Below are positions 8,596-17,941 of a stretch of DNA of 64,000 bases, piece by piece. The stretch comes from Luminiphilus sp. Lineage in GTDB: Bacteria > Pseudomonadota > Gammaproteobacteria > Pseudomonadales > Halieaceae. The number at the start of each line of letters is the position of its first letter. Within the stretch, counting starts at the first letter, position 1. The stretch is from positions 1 through 64,000 of the forward strand of contig JAOHHD010000001.1 of the NCBI GenBank assembly GCA_028117185.1, read 5' to 3'. The position numbers and the translations under genes are program-made. The notes under the pieces are model-generated. The model searched no databases. It was not told the DNA's origin and was given only the letters and a program-made list of their open reading frames with translations.

Positions 8596-9220
8596 ATTGA
8601 TACTTGACCGGTTGATCACTCAGCATTTGATAGGCGAGCGCTCGTTACCTGAGCGCTCGCTGATTCCTGTACCGAAGCGGCCTTGGGGGCGCTTGGGATT
8701 GGTGCTTGCCGCCGCCGGGTTGTTCAGCGCGATTGCGTCGATCGCTCAAGCACAACCCATTAGAACCTATCCGGCCTCAGTGGTGTGGCAAGGTGATAGT
8801 TTTGATTGTGGTCCTGCTGCGCTGGCGACGCTACTGAAGCTCAGGTTGCAGCGCAGCGACACGTTGCGTGAACTCACAGAGGCCTTGCCGGAAATCAGTC
8901 AACAGGAATGGCGTCGTATACGTACTCAGGGGTATAGCCTCAGTCAGCTTGTTGCAATGTCGGCAGCTGTCGGTGCGCGCGCCACTTTGCGACGATTAAC
9001 GGCACAGGACTTGGTGCAGATCAGCCTGCCCGTGTTGGTGTACCTCGATCTGCCCTCTGGTTCGCACTACACCGTACTGACCGGCATGATGGGTAGTCAG
9101 GTAGCATTGGCTGACCCGTCTCAGGGGGCAGTGGTTTGGTCGAAAGCACAGTTTCTCTTGGCGTGGTCGACGACAGGTAGTGGCTATGCGTTGTCGATTA
9201 CAGCAGATCCCGCCGGGTGA
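8588..9220 (+). CDS. Exported C39-family (bacteriocin-processing-type) cysteine peptidase
   Basis: A 210-residue stand-alone C39 domain without the ABC-transporter parts usually fused to it. The catalytic set is complete: oxyanion Gln68 (WQGDSFDCG), Cys74, His160 (SGSHYTVLTG) and Asp176 (LADPSQG). A signal-peptide-like segment (GRLGLVLAAAGLFSAIASIAQAQP, about residues 34-57) places the domain in the periplasm or membrane-attached. The annotated GTG start gives a 30-residue cytoplasmic tail; a later start is possible. The family cleaves after double-glycine leaders. The three small genes upstream are close or overlapping, suggesting one operon. The 3' end overlaps the converging M16 gene by 23 bases. 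Confidence 0.82.
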   Translation: MGELILDRLITQHLIGERSLPERSLIPVPKRPWGRLGLVLAAAGLFSAIASIAQAQPIRTYPASVVWQGDSFDCGPAALATLLKLRLQRSDTLRELTEALPEISQQEWRRIRTQGYSLSQLVAMSAAVGARATLRRLTAQDLVQISLPVLVYLDLPSGSHYTVLTGMMGSQVALADPSQGAVVWSKAQFLLAWSTTGSGYALSITADPAG

Positions 9221-12155
9221 GTTCGATTCCATGTTTGAGCAACTCTGCGGCGCCACTGACATGCGTTACTACTGCCGTGCTCGCTTGATCGCTCCGTAAA
9301 TAGGTATCAGCCACTCTCCTCATGTCATCAATTTGGGTGTTAACAATGCCGGCTCTAAACAATTTGCGATGTTCAGCTGTGCGCCCAAATAAACATTCAT
9401 GAAAATGCTGTTTTGCTTCACCTGCGGGGGAACCTGGTTTATCCAAACTGGCGACGACGCTCAAAATGGCCTCTTCAAGTGCGAGTGCTTCATGGTTAGT
9501 TTCCATTAACCACTGAAGTGAGGTATCAAAATCAGCCAGAGTGTCAGCCAGCCGAGGGTCGCGATAGGAGAAAAAACGGAACGCGGCAATGTTGGCATCA
9601 TGGCTGGCGCCGCCGCCATAGGCGCCTCCTTGCTCTCGAATGCTGCGATGTAAAAAGCCGTTGCGAAGAAAAGCACCCAGTACTGACAAGATCGGTGCAT
9701 CGGGGTGTCCTGATGGCACCGTGGGATAGGCGCGAGCGCAGAAATTAACCTGAGTGTTGGTGACCCAGACTTCCTGACGCTGCTCTCGAACGGGAGCGCT
9801 GCTCCAGACGCTTGTCTCTGTGCTGCTGAGCGCTCCTACTGCGGATTCAGCGGCGAGACTCGCTGCGCCAATATTAGGTTCGTCGGCGATGGTGCAGAGT
9901 TGACGCCCACCCGCTGAGGCTAATTTTTGCTGGATAGCCCCCAGTGAATTGGCGAGCGCGGCCAGTTCACTGTCAGAGTGCAGACTGTCGTCCAGTTCCC
10001 GGATTCGCCTAATACCCTCGAGGCCACCTTGTTCATGTGCAAGACGCGCTAGTGGACTCATTCCTGCGCAAGCGGCACTCATTGCGAGCGCATGACCGCT
10101 GCCCGTAATACCTTGGTCGCGGCGCGCCCTAATTTGACTGATCAGATCGCGAATACGCTTATGTTCATCAAAACGCGCTCCCAGCAACGTATCTGACATC
10201 AATGCCAGTTGATCCTCAATCCGGTCGGCGAGTGCCTTCGAGGATAAAACGAGATAGCGATCACAGCTTTGTTCGTCGTCTCGGTGAGCACGGCTGCTGA
10301 TCGACGCACTGAGTGAGCCGACAGTAGCGGAATGACGATCTTGAGCTTGTAGGTACGTTAAGTCTCCTATACCCACTTCTGCCATGAGCCCGGTCACCAG
10401 CGGTAAATGTTGTTGCTCTGCTGCCGTGAGCGTGGGCAGCTGACTGATCCATTGCTGATAGACCAGTCCGTTGGTGCCAGTGGTATAGCGATAATGGGGT
10501 GCGCCGGTTTGTATAATGTCGGGAATGGGTGAGGGGATCTCCGCTGGTATATCGCTGAGCGCGACTCGCGGCAGCACATCGGGATCATCTTTCTGTGCTT
10601 GTCGCTCTCGCAGGCGCGCTGCCAAGTCGAGTACGTCTGCTGTTTGCGCTTCATCGAGGTTTGCTTTCATCGCGTCGAGTCGCGCGGTTTCAGCGGCGTC
10701 TCGCTGTGCCGACAGTGTTGCGTCCGGTTCCACTGCCAAGCGCACCCTGTGGGGGTTATCGAGTAACAAGCGGCGCAAGAGTGTGGGAATATAGTCGGCA
10801 GACCTAAGACGCTCTCTGAGTGTGGCAATGACCGGCTCTAAATCTAGCGCCGAGACGGCATCGCCGTAATGAGTGGCTGCTCCCAAGGCGCGTAACATCA
10901 GGTTTAACCCATAGGGCATGCCGTCGCCACCCACTTCACGCTGATGAAGCTCGATTTGCCGCAGTATGGCCTCGACCTTTTCGGCAGCAATACCGTGCTC
11001 GGCGACATTCTGGATGCAGTCAAGAACGGCAGTTTCAAAGGCCGCGGTATGCTCAATATCACTGCCTTCGATGCCGCAGCAGAAAACCATCTCACGCATC
11101 GATTCCTCCAGCCCGCAGAGGGGGGAGGGTGCGGTACCGAGGTCGGTGGTTTCTAAATAGTGCATTAGCGGTGAGGCACTGTTCTCCATCAGCACAGAGG
11201 CCATTAACTGTGCCTCAAGCATGGCCGTTAGATCAGCGCTTTCACCGAGCTTCCAGCCCATGATTAGGTGCGTTTTATGCTGGATGTCTTCTTCAGGGTC
11301 CATCGCATAGGTATGCGTCGCAGATCGTGGCTCAGTAAACGCGGTCTCTAGTGCAACCTCTACCTTATGGTCCAGAGCGTCGAACCGCTGTAATACAGCC
11401 GATTCAAATACCCGCTGGTGGTCGGCTGCAGGGATGTCACCGAAGGTGAGAAAGATGGCATTACTGGGATGATAATGCTCAGCATAAAAATCGCGCAGCT
11501 GCTGGTAGGTCAGATCAGGAATCGCCTCGGGGTCCCCTCCACTGTTGAAGTGGTAAGTGTTAGACGGAAACAACTCGTAACACAGTCGGTCCCACAGTAC
11601 TGAGGGTGTGGATGACATGGCGCCTTTCATTTCATTAAATACGACGCCCTTAAAGGTAAGAGGCTGGTCATGGTCGTCATTCTCAAATTCAACGCGATGC
11701 CCCTCTTGCGCAAAATCTAGCGGGTCAAGACGAGAGAAAAAGACCGCATCAAGATAAACATCTAACAGATTGCCAAAATCTTTACGGTTCTGTGTCGCAA
11801 AGGGATATGCGGTCCAGTCTGAGCTCGTGAAGGCGTTCATGAAGGTGTTGAGAGATCGCCGCAGCATCATAAAAAACGGATCGCGAACGGGGTATCGCTC
11901 ACTACCACATAACGCGGTGTGTTCGAGAATATGAGCCACGCCGGTGGAGTCTTCGGGCACGGTGCGTAGGGCCACCATAAAAACGTTCTCTGGACTATCG
12001 CTACTCAGGTGCAGGTGCAGCGCGCCGGTGCCCGGATGACGATATTCCTCGACGCTGAGATTCAGGCTGGGGATTGGCACTGATCGCTGCCGAACGAAGG
12101 TATTGGCGGGTTCAGTGGCCTTTGATGCATGAGATGCATGAGATGCGTCGGTCAT
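9198..12155 (-). CDS. M16C-type zinc metallopeptidase (presequence protease/insulinase family)
   Basis: 985 residues, matching the single-chain double-clamshell M16C size. The inverted zinc motif HxxEH is H75-ILE78-H79, followed by ALCGSERYPVRDPFFMM, a PreP/falcilysin-type signature. The C-terminal half carries the second M16 repeat (REQGGAYGGGASHDANIAAF). Such enzymes degrade short peptides, including cleaved signal or transit peptides. No signal peptide is visible, so it is probably cytoplasmic. The N-terminus begins MTDASHASHAS, encoded by a 9-bp duplication. It converges on the C39 gene, and the glutaminyl cyclase gene lies 48 bases upstream on the same strand. Confidence 0.93.
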   Translation of the reverse strand: MTDASHASHASKATEPANTFVRQRSVPIPSLNLSVEEYRHPGTGALHLHLSSDSPENVFMVALRTVPEDSTGVAHILEHTALCGSERYPVRDPFFMMLRRSLNTFMNAFTSSDWTAYPFATQNRKDFGNLLDVYLDAVFFSRLDPLDFAQEGHRVEFENDDHDQPLTFKGVVFNEMKGAMSSTPSVLWDRLCYELFPSNTYHFNSGGDPEAIPDLTYQQLRDFYAEHYHPSNAIFLTFGDIPAADHQRVFESAVLQRFDALDHKVEVALETAFTEPRSATHTYAMDPEEDIQHKTHLIMGWKLGESADLTAMLEAQLMASVLMENSASPLMHYLETTDLGTAPSPLCGLEESMREMVFCCGIEGSDIEHTAAFETAVLDCIQNVAEHGIAAEKVEAILRQIELHQREVGGDGMPYGLNLMLRALGAATHYGDAVSALDLEPVIATLRERLRSADYIPTLLRRLLLDNPHRVRLAVEPDATLSAQRDAAETARLDAMKANLDEAQTADVLDLAARLRERQAQKDDPDVLPRVALSDIPAEIPSPIPDIIQTGAPHYRYTTGTNGLVYQQWISQLPTLTAAEQQHLPLVTGLMAEVGIGDLTYLQAQDRHSATVGSLSASISSRAHRDDEQSCDRYLVLSSKALADRIEDQLALMSDTLLGARFDEHKRIRDLISQIRARRDQGITGSGHALAMSAACAGMSPLARLAHEQGGLEGIRRIRELDDSLHSDSELAALANSLGAIQQKLASAGGRQLCTIADEPNIGAASLAAESAVGALSSTETSVWSSAPVREQRQEVWVTNTQVNFCARAYPTVPSGHPDAPILSVLGAFLRNGFLHRSIREQGGAYGGGASHDANIAAFRFFSYRDPRLADTLADFDTSLQWLMETNHEALALEEAILSVVASLDKPGSPAGEAKQHFHECLFGRTAEHRKLFRAGIVNTQIDDMRRVADTYLRSDQASTAVVTHVSGAAELLKHGIELTRRDLL

Positions 12156-12203
12156 GATGTGATCCAGTCGAGTCGAAGAGAATGTGATGCCACTACTATG
12201 CGG

Positions 12204-13001
12204 TCAGGGGTCCGCTTTTTCCAGCACGATCTCAAATAACCAGGGCCACCGTTTTCCGGTCACCCAAATCTGCTCAGTCTGTGGGTCGACGGCAATACCA
12301 TTTAATACGTCAGTATCACGAAGCTCGTCTTCTTCGCTGAGAAGTCCACTGAGGTTTATCAGACCAGCGACCTTGCCGGTGTTAGGGTCAATTTGTGCAA
12401 TGTAATCGCTTTGCCATACGTTAGCCCAAATCTGGCCGTTTACCCACTCGAGCTCATTGAGGTGGCGCAGTGGTTCACCATTGATCGTGACGGGGAGCGT
12501 TTGAATCTGCCCTGAGCCTTCATCTGAGACATCCGTCGAATATAAGCGGTTAGAGCCATCACTGAACCACAGTGTTTGGTCATCATGGGTTGCGCCCCAG
12601 CCTTGGCCGGGCAACGGGGTGCGCCCCACGAGGGTCATATCGGGTAATGCATAGATCAGCATGACTCGCTCTCGCCAAGAGAGTAAATATAAATGATCGT
12701 CTACGATCGTGAGGCCTTCCGCGAAAATGCGAGCATCAACCGGCACGGTTTGCATTAACTGCATACTGGGAAAGTCATAAATGCGAATCGCTGATTGGCC
12801 ATAAAGCCCCGAGCTCACATAGAGACGGTTGTGATGTATTTCGAGGCCCTGCGTAAAATTCTCGCGATCAAATCGTATTTTAGAGACCACCTGATAACTG
12901 TATTGCGCGACGTCATCTTCCTCAGCCAGCACATCCATGAAGGAGTGGCCGCCAACGATCAGGAGCAAGGATAACCAGCTTAGTGCAGGAAGTGCCTTCA
13001 C
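12204..13001 (-). CDS. Glutaminyl-peptide cyclotransferase (bacterial/plant type)
   Basis: 265 residues with an N-terminal signal peptide (MKALPALSWLSLLLIVGGHS) and the five-bladed propeller typical of plant-type glutaminyl cyclases: NFTQGLEIHHNRLYVSSGLYG, FAEGLTIVDDHLYLLSWRE, GWGATHDDQTLWFSDGS, HLNELEWVNGQIWANVW and GIAVDPQTEQIWVTGKRWP. The reaction turns an N-terminal glutamine of exported proteins into pyroglutamate in the periplasm. The start codon overlaps the mnmC stop by four bases (ATGA type), so it is the second gene of that transcript. Confidence 0.92.
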   Translation of the reverse strand: MKALPALSWLSLLLIVGGHSFMDVLAEEDDVAQYSYQVVSKIRFDRENFTQGLEIHHNRLYVSSGLYGQSAIRIYDFPSMQLMQTVPVDARIFAEGLTIVDDHLYLLSWRERVMLIYALPDMTLVGRTPLPGQGWGATHDDQTLWFSDGSNRLYSTDVSDEGSGQIQTLPVTINGEPLRHLNELEWVNGQIWANVWQSDYIAQIDPNTGKVAGLINLSGLLSEEDELRDTDVLNGIAVDPQTEQIWVTGKRWPWLFEIVLEKADP

Positions 13002-15004
13002 AGGGGGGTATCCCTTTTTAGCGCTCGCTCAGCAAATCGTGACGGCGAAATAGCGCGCTGCAGATAACGCGGTGCGGGAGGCAAGGTTCCCAATAGTTGA
13101 TCGACAACCAGCTCCGCCGCCAGCGGAGCGGCCGACAGTCCCCGTGATCCCAAACTGGTGAGCACTGCGAGACCAGGGCGAACCGGCGCAGGTGCATCAA
13201 TGATCTGTTTGCGATCATGGCGAATCCGATCATAACGCTCATTAAAACTGGCCAGCACTGGCACCATACCGGCGATAGGGAGGTAATCGTTGCTGTTGCA
13301 GCGTAAGGCAACATGCCCCTGCCAATCGTCATCGCCGGGGGGGAGTGCTAAGTGCGGTAGCGCATGTTGCAGCATGCCAATATTATGCCTGTGCTCTTCC
13401 GCACGTTCATCCGTTTGCACGTCTCCCGGCCCGAAACTAGCGCCAGTGCAATGTATGCCTTGTCTAGCGGGAGGCAAATAGCCTTGATCGCAGAGCGGTA
13501 TCGGGAGTTGAGATAGCGTTTTTGAGGTGGGCAGGTGAGTCGTCTGTCCCCGGATGATGTTGAGCGGCAACCACGCTAAACCGGGTTCTGTGAGCGCGGC
13601 CTGTGCCGTTGCCAGCACGGCTAAGGGCGCCTCTGAGAGTACTTCCCCCTTCGTATTAATGGCTTGCCATGCGTCGTTGGGCACTTGCCGTAACTGCAAG
13701 GGTCCACAGTGCTCTTTTAGCGTGATGAGTGGGTGTGTCAACAGGCTTCGGCATACCGCGCGCGGATCAAGCCAGCCGCCCCGCAGATAGCGGATACCGC
13801 CGCAGCGGGGTCGCATGCCAATGATGTCCGAGATCTCATCGGCGCTTAGGACTCGCGCAAAGTCTGGCGCAAGCCCGAGTACGCTAGCGAGGTGTTCGAG
13901 GGTTTCATCTGCGTCGTGCAGTTGGATATAACCGCCCCAGCCGATGTCGAGGCCGTCGCGCAGTGCGCCAGAATGATACAGCCTGCGGTAGTGATCCGCA
14001 GCAAAGCTAAAGGCCGCGACTGAAAAATCGCTGAGGGGGTTGTGTCGATGTGATAGCCGAGTGTAAGTGACACCTTGAAGGTTACCTGATCCGCCTCCCG
14101 CGCACGCATCAGCCTCGAGTACCGTGACAGCAATGCCACGCGATGCCAGTGCATAGGCGGTGTGCGCTCCGGCGAGGCCGCCGCCGATCACGAGCGCTTG
14201 GTGGTTGTGCTGCGGTGCTGGATTCAGATCCCAGGGAGTGAGGGATACCTTGGGTGGTGCGGAGCGAGATAACACGCCACTGAGCGTATCGCGCTTGCCG
14301 GCAAAGCCCGGTCGCTTCTCGGTTGTAAAACCGGCCTCAGACAGTCCTTCCCTGACATCGCGCGCCACGCTAAAGGTGGCCAGTGTTGCCTGTGGTTTGC
14401 TCAGCGCGGCCATACCGGCGTACACCTCGGTGCACCACGGTCCGGCGCCTGTCGAGGGCGAAAAACCATCGAGATACCAGGCGTCGACCCACTGTCGTCC
14501 ATGACTGGCTAAATCACTGAGAATCTCGTTGGCGTCGCCCCACCAGAAATCCACTGTGACGCCCCAATCTGGGAAATAACGCCGATGGCAGCCCGGTAAA
14601 GGATCCGGCCAGTGGTCAAGCAAACGAGCTAGTACCGGGTTCAAGCTGGGCCAGGGCGCCAATGCGCGCCGCATGTCCTGAGGTGACATGGGGGACTGTT
14701 CCAGTGCTAAGTAGTGTAGCTGTCGATTCGCCGGCCGATGTTGGCGCCAAGTCTCGAGGGTGAGGCACGCAGTGAGACCACTACCGAAGCCGATCTCGCC
14801 AATGGTAAAAGGCTGTCTGTCGTCATTATTATGCCATCGCGCGGGTAAGCGATTACCCTCGATAAAGACATACTGACTCTCCGAGAGGCCGTCGACGGTG
14901 GAGAAATAGATATCTCCGGTAGCGCGTGAAACCGGCACGTGATCGCGCCAATCAAGCTCGGGTGGGCTGAGCGGGGTCCAGATTTTTTGCGATGGATTGA
15001 TCAA
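12998..15004 (-). CDS. mnmC: Bifunctional tRNA mnm5s2U biosynthesis enzyme MnmC
   Basis: 668 residues, the usual length for the fused enzyme. The N-terminal methyltransferase domain (about 1-245) has the SAM loop EIGFGSGLTACLTLETWRQH and the WYLDGFSP motif. The C-terminal FAD oxidoreductase domain (about 260-668) starts with the dinucleotide fold ALVIGGGLAGAHTAYALASR. It converts cmnm5(s2)U34 to nm5(s2)U34 with the FAD domain and methylates it to mnm5(s2)U34, acting on tRNAs for Lys, Glu, Gln and others. Both active regions look intact. It heads a two-gene unit with glutaminyl cyclase. Confidence 0.95.
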   Translation of the reverse strand: MINPSQKIWTPLSPPELDWRDHVPVSRATGDIYFSTVDGLSESQYVFIEGNRLPARWHNNDDRQPFTIGEIGFGSGLTACLTLETWRQHRPANRQLHYLALEQSPMSPQDMRRALAPWPSLNPVLARLLDHWPDPLPGCHRRYFPDWGVTVDFWWGDANEILSDLASHGRQWVDAWYLDGFSPSTGAGPWCTEVYAGMAALSKPQATLATFSVARDVREGLSEAGFTTEKRPGFAGKRDTLSGVLSRSAPPKVSLTPWDLNPAPQHNHQALVIGGGLAGAHTAYALASRGIAVTVLEADACAGGGSGNLQGVTYTRLSHRHNPLSDFSVAAFSFAADHYRRLYHSGALRDGLDIGWGGYIQLHDADETLEHLASVLGLAPDFARVLSADEISDIIGMRPRCGGIRYLRGGWLDPRAVCRSLLTHPLITLKEHCGPLQLRQVPNDAWQAINTKGEVLSEAPLAVLATAQAALTEPGLAWLPLNIIRGQTTHLPTSKTLSQLPIPLCDQGYLPPARQGIHCTGASFGPGDVQTDERAEEHRHNIGMLQHALPHLALPPGDDDWQGHVALRCNSNDYLPIAGMVPVLASFNERYDRIRHDRKQIIDAPAPVRPGLAVLTSLGSRGLSAAPLAAELVVDQLLGTLPPAPRYLQRAISPSRFAERALKRDTPL

Positions 15005-15181
15005 TTAGGTCACTACTTGTGAGCGTGATGGCGGCGTCTCACCGAACACGGCAAGTCAGCATACAGGAGAGTTTAACAAACACCTGTTGCGTGCGCGTGA
15101 CTGACTCATGTGTTCATCATAAATGAGGGTGCGCCTCAGCTTGTCCGCACGGTACAATTATGGCCCGATGCAGGAGGCCCT

Positions 15182-15703
15182 ATGGCAGCTAACGACAGAA
15201 CTCTGACTGATGAACAGTTTGCGACCATTTGCGTTAACGTACTTCATCAGACCCTGATTGAGACGTCACGGACCGTAGGAAAGCGGATATTCAGAGAATT
15301 AGAAGCCAATAAGCGCGTCGCACTGACCAATTTGCGAATGGAAGATGACGGCGAAGTGCGGCTTGATCTGACCCTCGACTACTCAGACTTTAGAGGGGCA
15401 TTAAATTTTTCATTGTTCCGCGACTCCATTCAAGCGTTGTTGGCGCGGTATGTTGAGGAATTACAAAAAGAGGATAAAACGCTGACCGCGCTTCGCATGA
15501 TGGACGAGAACGGTCAGGCGACGTCAGAGCGCCGACTGTTTGGTATTCCCGGCGTGATCGCCGTCGATGGTGTGGTGAATATGATGATGATGGGTGCGAC
15601 CCCTGCTGTTGATTCGCCAGTGGTGCTGATTGAACTCATGTACATTGATCCTGCCCAATTCAGTCAATCCTCCTCGGAGAGCGACGCTGCCTCAACGAGT
15701 TGA
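15182..15703 (+). CDS. Conserved-looking protein of unknown function
   Basis: 173 residues from the ATG at 15182, which follows caggaggccct, a strong ribosome site; the open frame extends 24 codons further upstream without one. There is no signal peptide or membrane helix. Visible features: a helical first half (LHQTLIETSRTVGKRIFRELEANKR), a beta-rich centre (VRLDLTLDYSDFRGALNFSL), a run of four methionines (VVNMMMMGATP) and an acidic serine-rich tail. I recognise no family. Its 3' end overlaps the converging MaoC gene by 40 bases. Confidence 0.7.
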   Translation: MAANDRTLTDEQFATICVNVLHQTLIETSRTVGKRIFRELEANKRVALTNLRMEDDGEVRLDLTLDYSDFRGALNFSLFRDSIQALLARYVEELQKEDKTLTALRMMDENGQATSERRLFGIPGVIAVDGVVNMMMMGATPAVDSPVVLIELMYIDPAQFSQSSSESDAASTS

Positions 15704-16161
15704 AGGGCAGGGGGCGGGATCACCGTCACGGTTTCCTGTGTGGTGGGTGCGGCCACCTGTGCCTCTCCTTTTGCCACCGCTTTGCCGTCTTGATTGTCAA
15801 CCTGGCACTGGAGCGTAATCCAGGGTCGTTTAACGTGCTTATCGATGACCGTTAGCGTGACGGTGAGCGTGTCGCCTAAAAAAACAGGTGCTTTAAACTG
15901 GAGGCTCTGGCTGAGATACACACTGCCTGGTCCGGGTAGCTGCATCGCAATGGCAGCGCTAATCAATGCGCCGGTCAGCATGCCGTGTGCGATGCATTCA
16001 CCAAATGCAGTGGTTGCCGCATACTCGGGGTCCAAGTGCAGCGGGTTATGATCCCCCGAGATCGCTGCAAATGCCTCGACCTCCTGATTGGTAATCAATC
16101 GAGTATAGGTCGTGCTATCGCCCAGGTTAATCTCTTCAAAGGTGATGTTGCTAATTTGCAT
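15664..16161 (-). CDS. MaoC/PhaJ-type (R)-specific enoyl-CoA hydratase
   Basis: 165 residues with a single hot-dog domain. The hydratase-2 signature is clear: FAAISGDHNPLHLDPEYA contains the catalytic Asp/His pair, followed by FGECIAHGMLTGALIS. The family hydrates trans-2-enoyl-CoA to (R)-3-hydroxyacyl-CoA, linking beta-oxidation to other routes such as PHA synthesis. A C-terminal tail of about 30 residues (PTTQETVTVIPPPALQL...) extends beyond the domain. It is divergent from fadD 103 bases away, which fits joint use in acyl-CoA metabolism. Confidence 0.9.
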   Translation of the reverse strand: MQISNITFEEINLGDSTTYTRLITNQEVEAFAAISGDHNPLHLDPEYAATTAFGECIAHGMLTGALISAAIAMQLPGPGSVYLSQSLQFKAPVFLGDTLTVTLTVIDKHVKRPWITLQCQVDNQDGKAVAKGEAQVAAPTTQETVTVIPPPALQLVEAASLSEED

Positions 16162-16264
16162 AGTGATCGAGCCTCGTATTTGGGTAAAAGCGGCGTTGGC
16201 GGTTGACCCGGCGGCGCGCGATCCACATCATACCCAAAACCCGATACCCATCTGAGATAAGCCC

Positions 16265-17941
16265 ATGACCGACACCGTGCACAGTGTGATCGCGACACGA
16301 CTCGCCGCGTTGGGGATTCCCGCGCAAATTGATACGGAAGCTTACCCTTCGATTGTGGCTTTGTTCGAAGAAGCACTGGCGGCTTTTCGTGAGGAAGCAG
16401 CCTGTAGCAGTGTGGGGCATACGCTGACTTACGGAGAACTAGACCGCCTGTCAGCGGACTTTGCGGGATGGTTACAGAATGGGGCACGGCTCAGTCGTGG
16501 TGACCGGGTCGCAATACAGATGCCCAATCTGATTCAGTATCTCGTGGCGAGCTTGGGCGCGCTTCGCGCGGGTATGGTGGTTGTTAACACCAACCCCCTT
16601 TATACCGAGCGTGAACTTGAGCACCAATTGAACGACGCGAATGTTCGGGTGATGGTCGTGCAGGCCAATGTGGCGCAAACCGCCGCAGCGGTGTTACCCC
16701 GCACGCAGGTAGAAACCGTGGTGGTGACCGAAATTGCCGATTTACATCCAATGCCCAAGCGGACGTTGATTAACTTTATCGTTAAGCATGTTAAGAAAAT
16801 GGTGCCAAAATTTCATATTGCCGGAGCACTAAAATTTAATGATGTGCTGAAGCGCGGAGCCAAAACACCCTATCGAGCGGTGATTCTCGAACAAACTGAT
16901 TTGGCAATGCTCCAGTACACGGGCGGTACGACCGGTGTTGCCAAAGGTGCCATGCTGACCCACGGTAATCTGATCGCCAATGTCCTGCAGAGTGATGCTT
17001 TTTTTGCGACTCACAATATGGACGGGCGAGGCGAGACGATGCTGCAACCGCTGCCGGTCTACCATATTTACGCGTTTACCGCCTCGATGTACGCATTGCG
17101 GATTGGCGCGCATACGGCCTTCGTGCCTAATCCACGTGATCTCGATTCGCTGGTACAGGCCTTCGAGACGCACTCACCGGCACTATTTTGCGGATTAAAT
17201 ACGCTGTTCGTGGCGCTGTGTAACCATGAAGGCTTTCGCGCAATGGATTTCTCGCGGCTACAAGTCACCTTGTCGGGCGGCATGGCATTGACCCATGACG
17301 CAGCACATCGTTGGACTGAGGTGACGGGCTGTGCCGTATCAGAGGGTTATGGTCTAACCGAAACGTCGCCCACGGTGTCGGGGAATCCCGGTAACGGCAT
17401 ACAGATTGGCACGATCGGGGTTCCGGTACCGAGTACCGAAATTCAAATTCGCGATACCGAAGGTAATCCGCTTGGGCTCGATGAGCCGGGAGAGCTCTGT
17501 GTTCGCGGCCCGCAGGTCATGGCCGGTTATTGGCAACGTCCTGAAGCAACAGCCGAGGCGATCGATAAACAGGGTTGGTTTGCCACCGGTGATATTGCCC
17601 TCGTGCAGCCTGATGGCTACCTCCGTATCGTAGATCGTAAGAAGGATATGATCGTGGTATCGGGTTTCAATGTTTACCCGAACGAACTCGAGGATGTGCT
17701 AGTGGCGCATCCCGATGTGGTGGAATGCGCCGCTGTGGGTATTGCCAGTGAAAGCACCGGTGAAGCGATTCGCATGTTTGTCGTAAGCAGCCGCCCTGAC
17801 CTCAGCGAAGACGAGGTGAGAAGCTTTATGCGAGAGGGGCTGACGGGTTACAAGGTTCCTAAATCAGTCGTGTTTAAAGAGGAACTGCCAAAAACTGCCG
17901 TGGGCAAGATTCTGCGTCGCGAGTTGCGTGACGTCGATTAA
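16265..17941 (+). CDS. fadD: Long-chain fatty-acid-CoA ligase
   Basis: 558 residues, the FadD length. ANL-superfamily motifs are in order: the P-loop YTGGTTGVAKGAMLTHGN (about 220), SEGYGLTETSPTVSGNP (about 360), GWFATGDIALVQPDG (about 440), the hinge DRKKDMIVVSGFNVYPNELE and the catalytic lysine in PKTAVGKILRREL at the end. It activates fatty acids with ATP and CoA at the inner membrane for beta-oxidation or phospholipid synthesis. The fadD versus fadD2 paralogue cannot be resolved. The stop codon touches the hrpA start with no gap. Confidence 0.93.
   Translation: MTDTVHSVIATRLAALGIPAQIDTEAYPSIVALFEEALAAFREEAACSSVGHTLTYGELDRLSADFAGWLQNGARLSRGDRVAIQMPNLIQYLVASLGALRAGMVVVNTNPLYTERELEHQLNDANVRVMVVQANVAQTAAAVLPRTQVETVVVTEIADLHPMPKRTLINFIVKHVKKMVPKFHIAGALKFNDVLKRGAKTPYRAVILEQTDLAMLQYTGGTTGVAKGAMLTHGNLIANVLQSDAFFATHNMDGRGETMLQPLPVYHIYAFTASMYALRIGAHTAFVPNPRDLDSLVQAFETHSPALFCGLNTLFVALCNHEGFRAMDFSRLQVTLSGGMALTHDAAHRWTEVTGCAVSEGYGLTETSPTVSGNPGNGIQIGTIGVPVPSTEIQIRDTEGNPLGLDEPGELCVRGPQVMAGYWQRPEATAEAIDKQGWFATGDIALVQPDGYLRIVDRKKDMIVVSGFNVYPNELEDVLVAHPDVVECAAVGIASESTGEAIRMFVVSSRPDLSEDEVRSFMREGLTGYKVPKSVVFKEELPKTAVGKILRRELRDVD

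Noticed and set aside
15110..15181. Upstream extension of the unknown-function protein
   Set aside because: The ATG at 15182 has a strong ribosome site at ideal spacing, whereas the earlier one has none.
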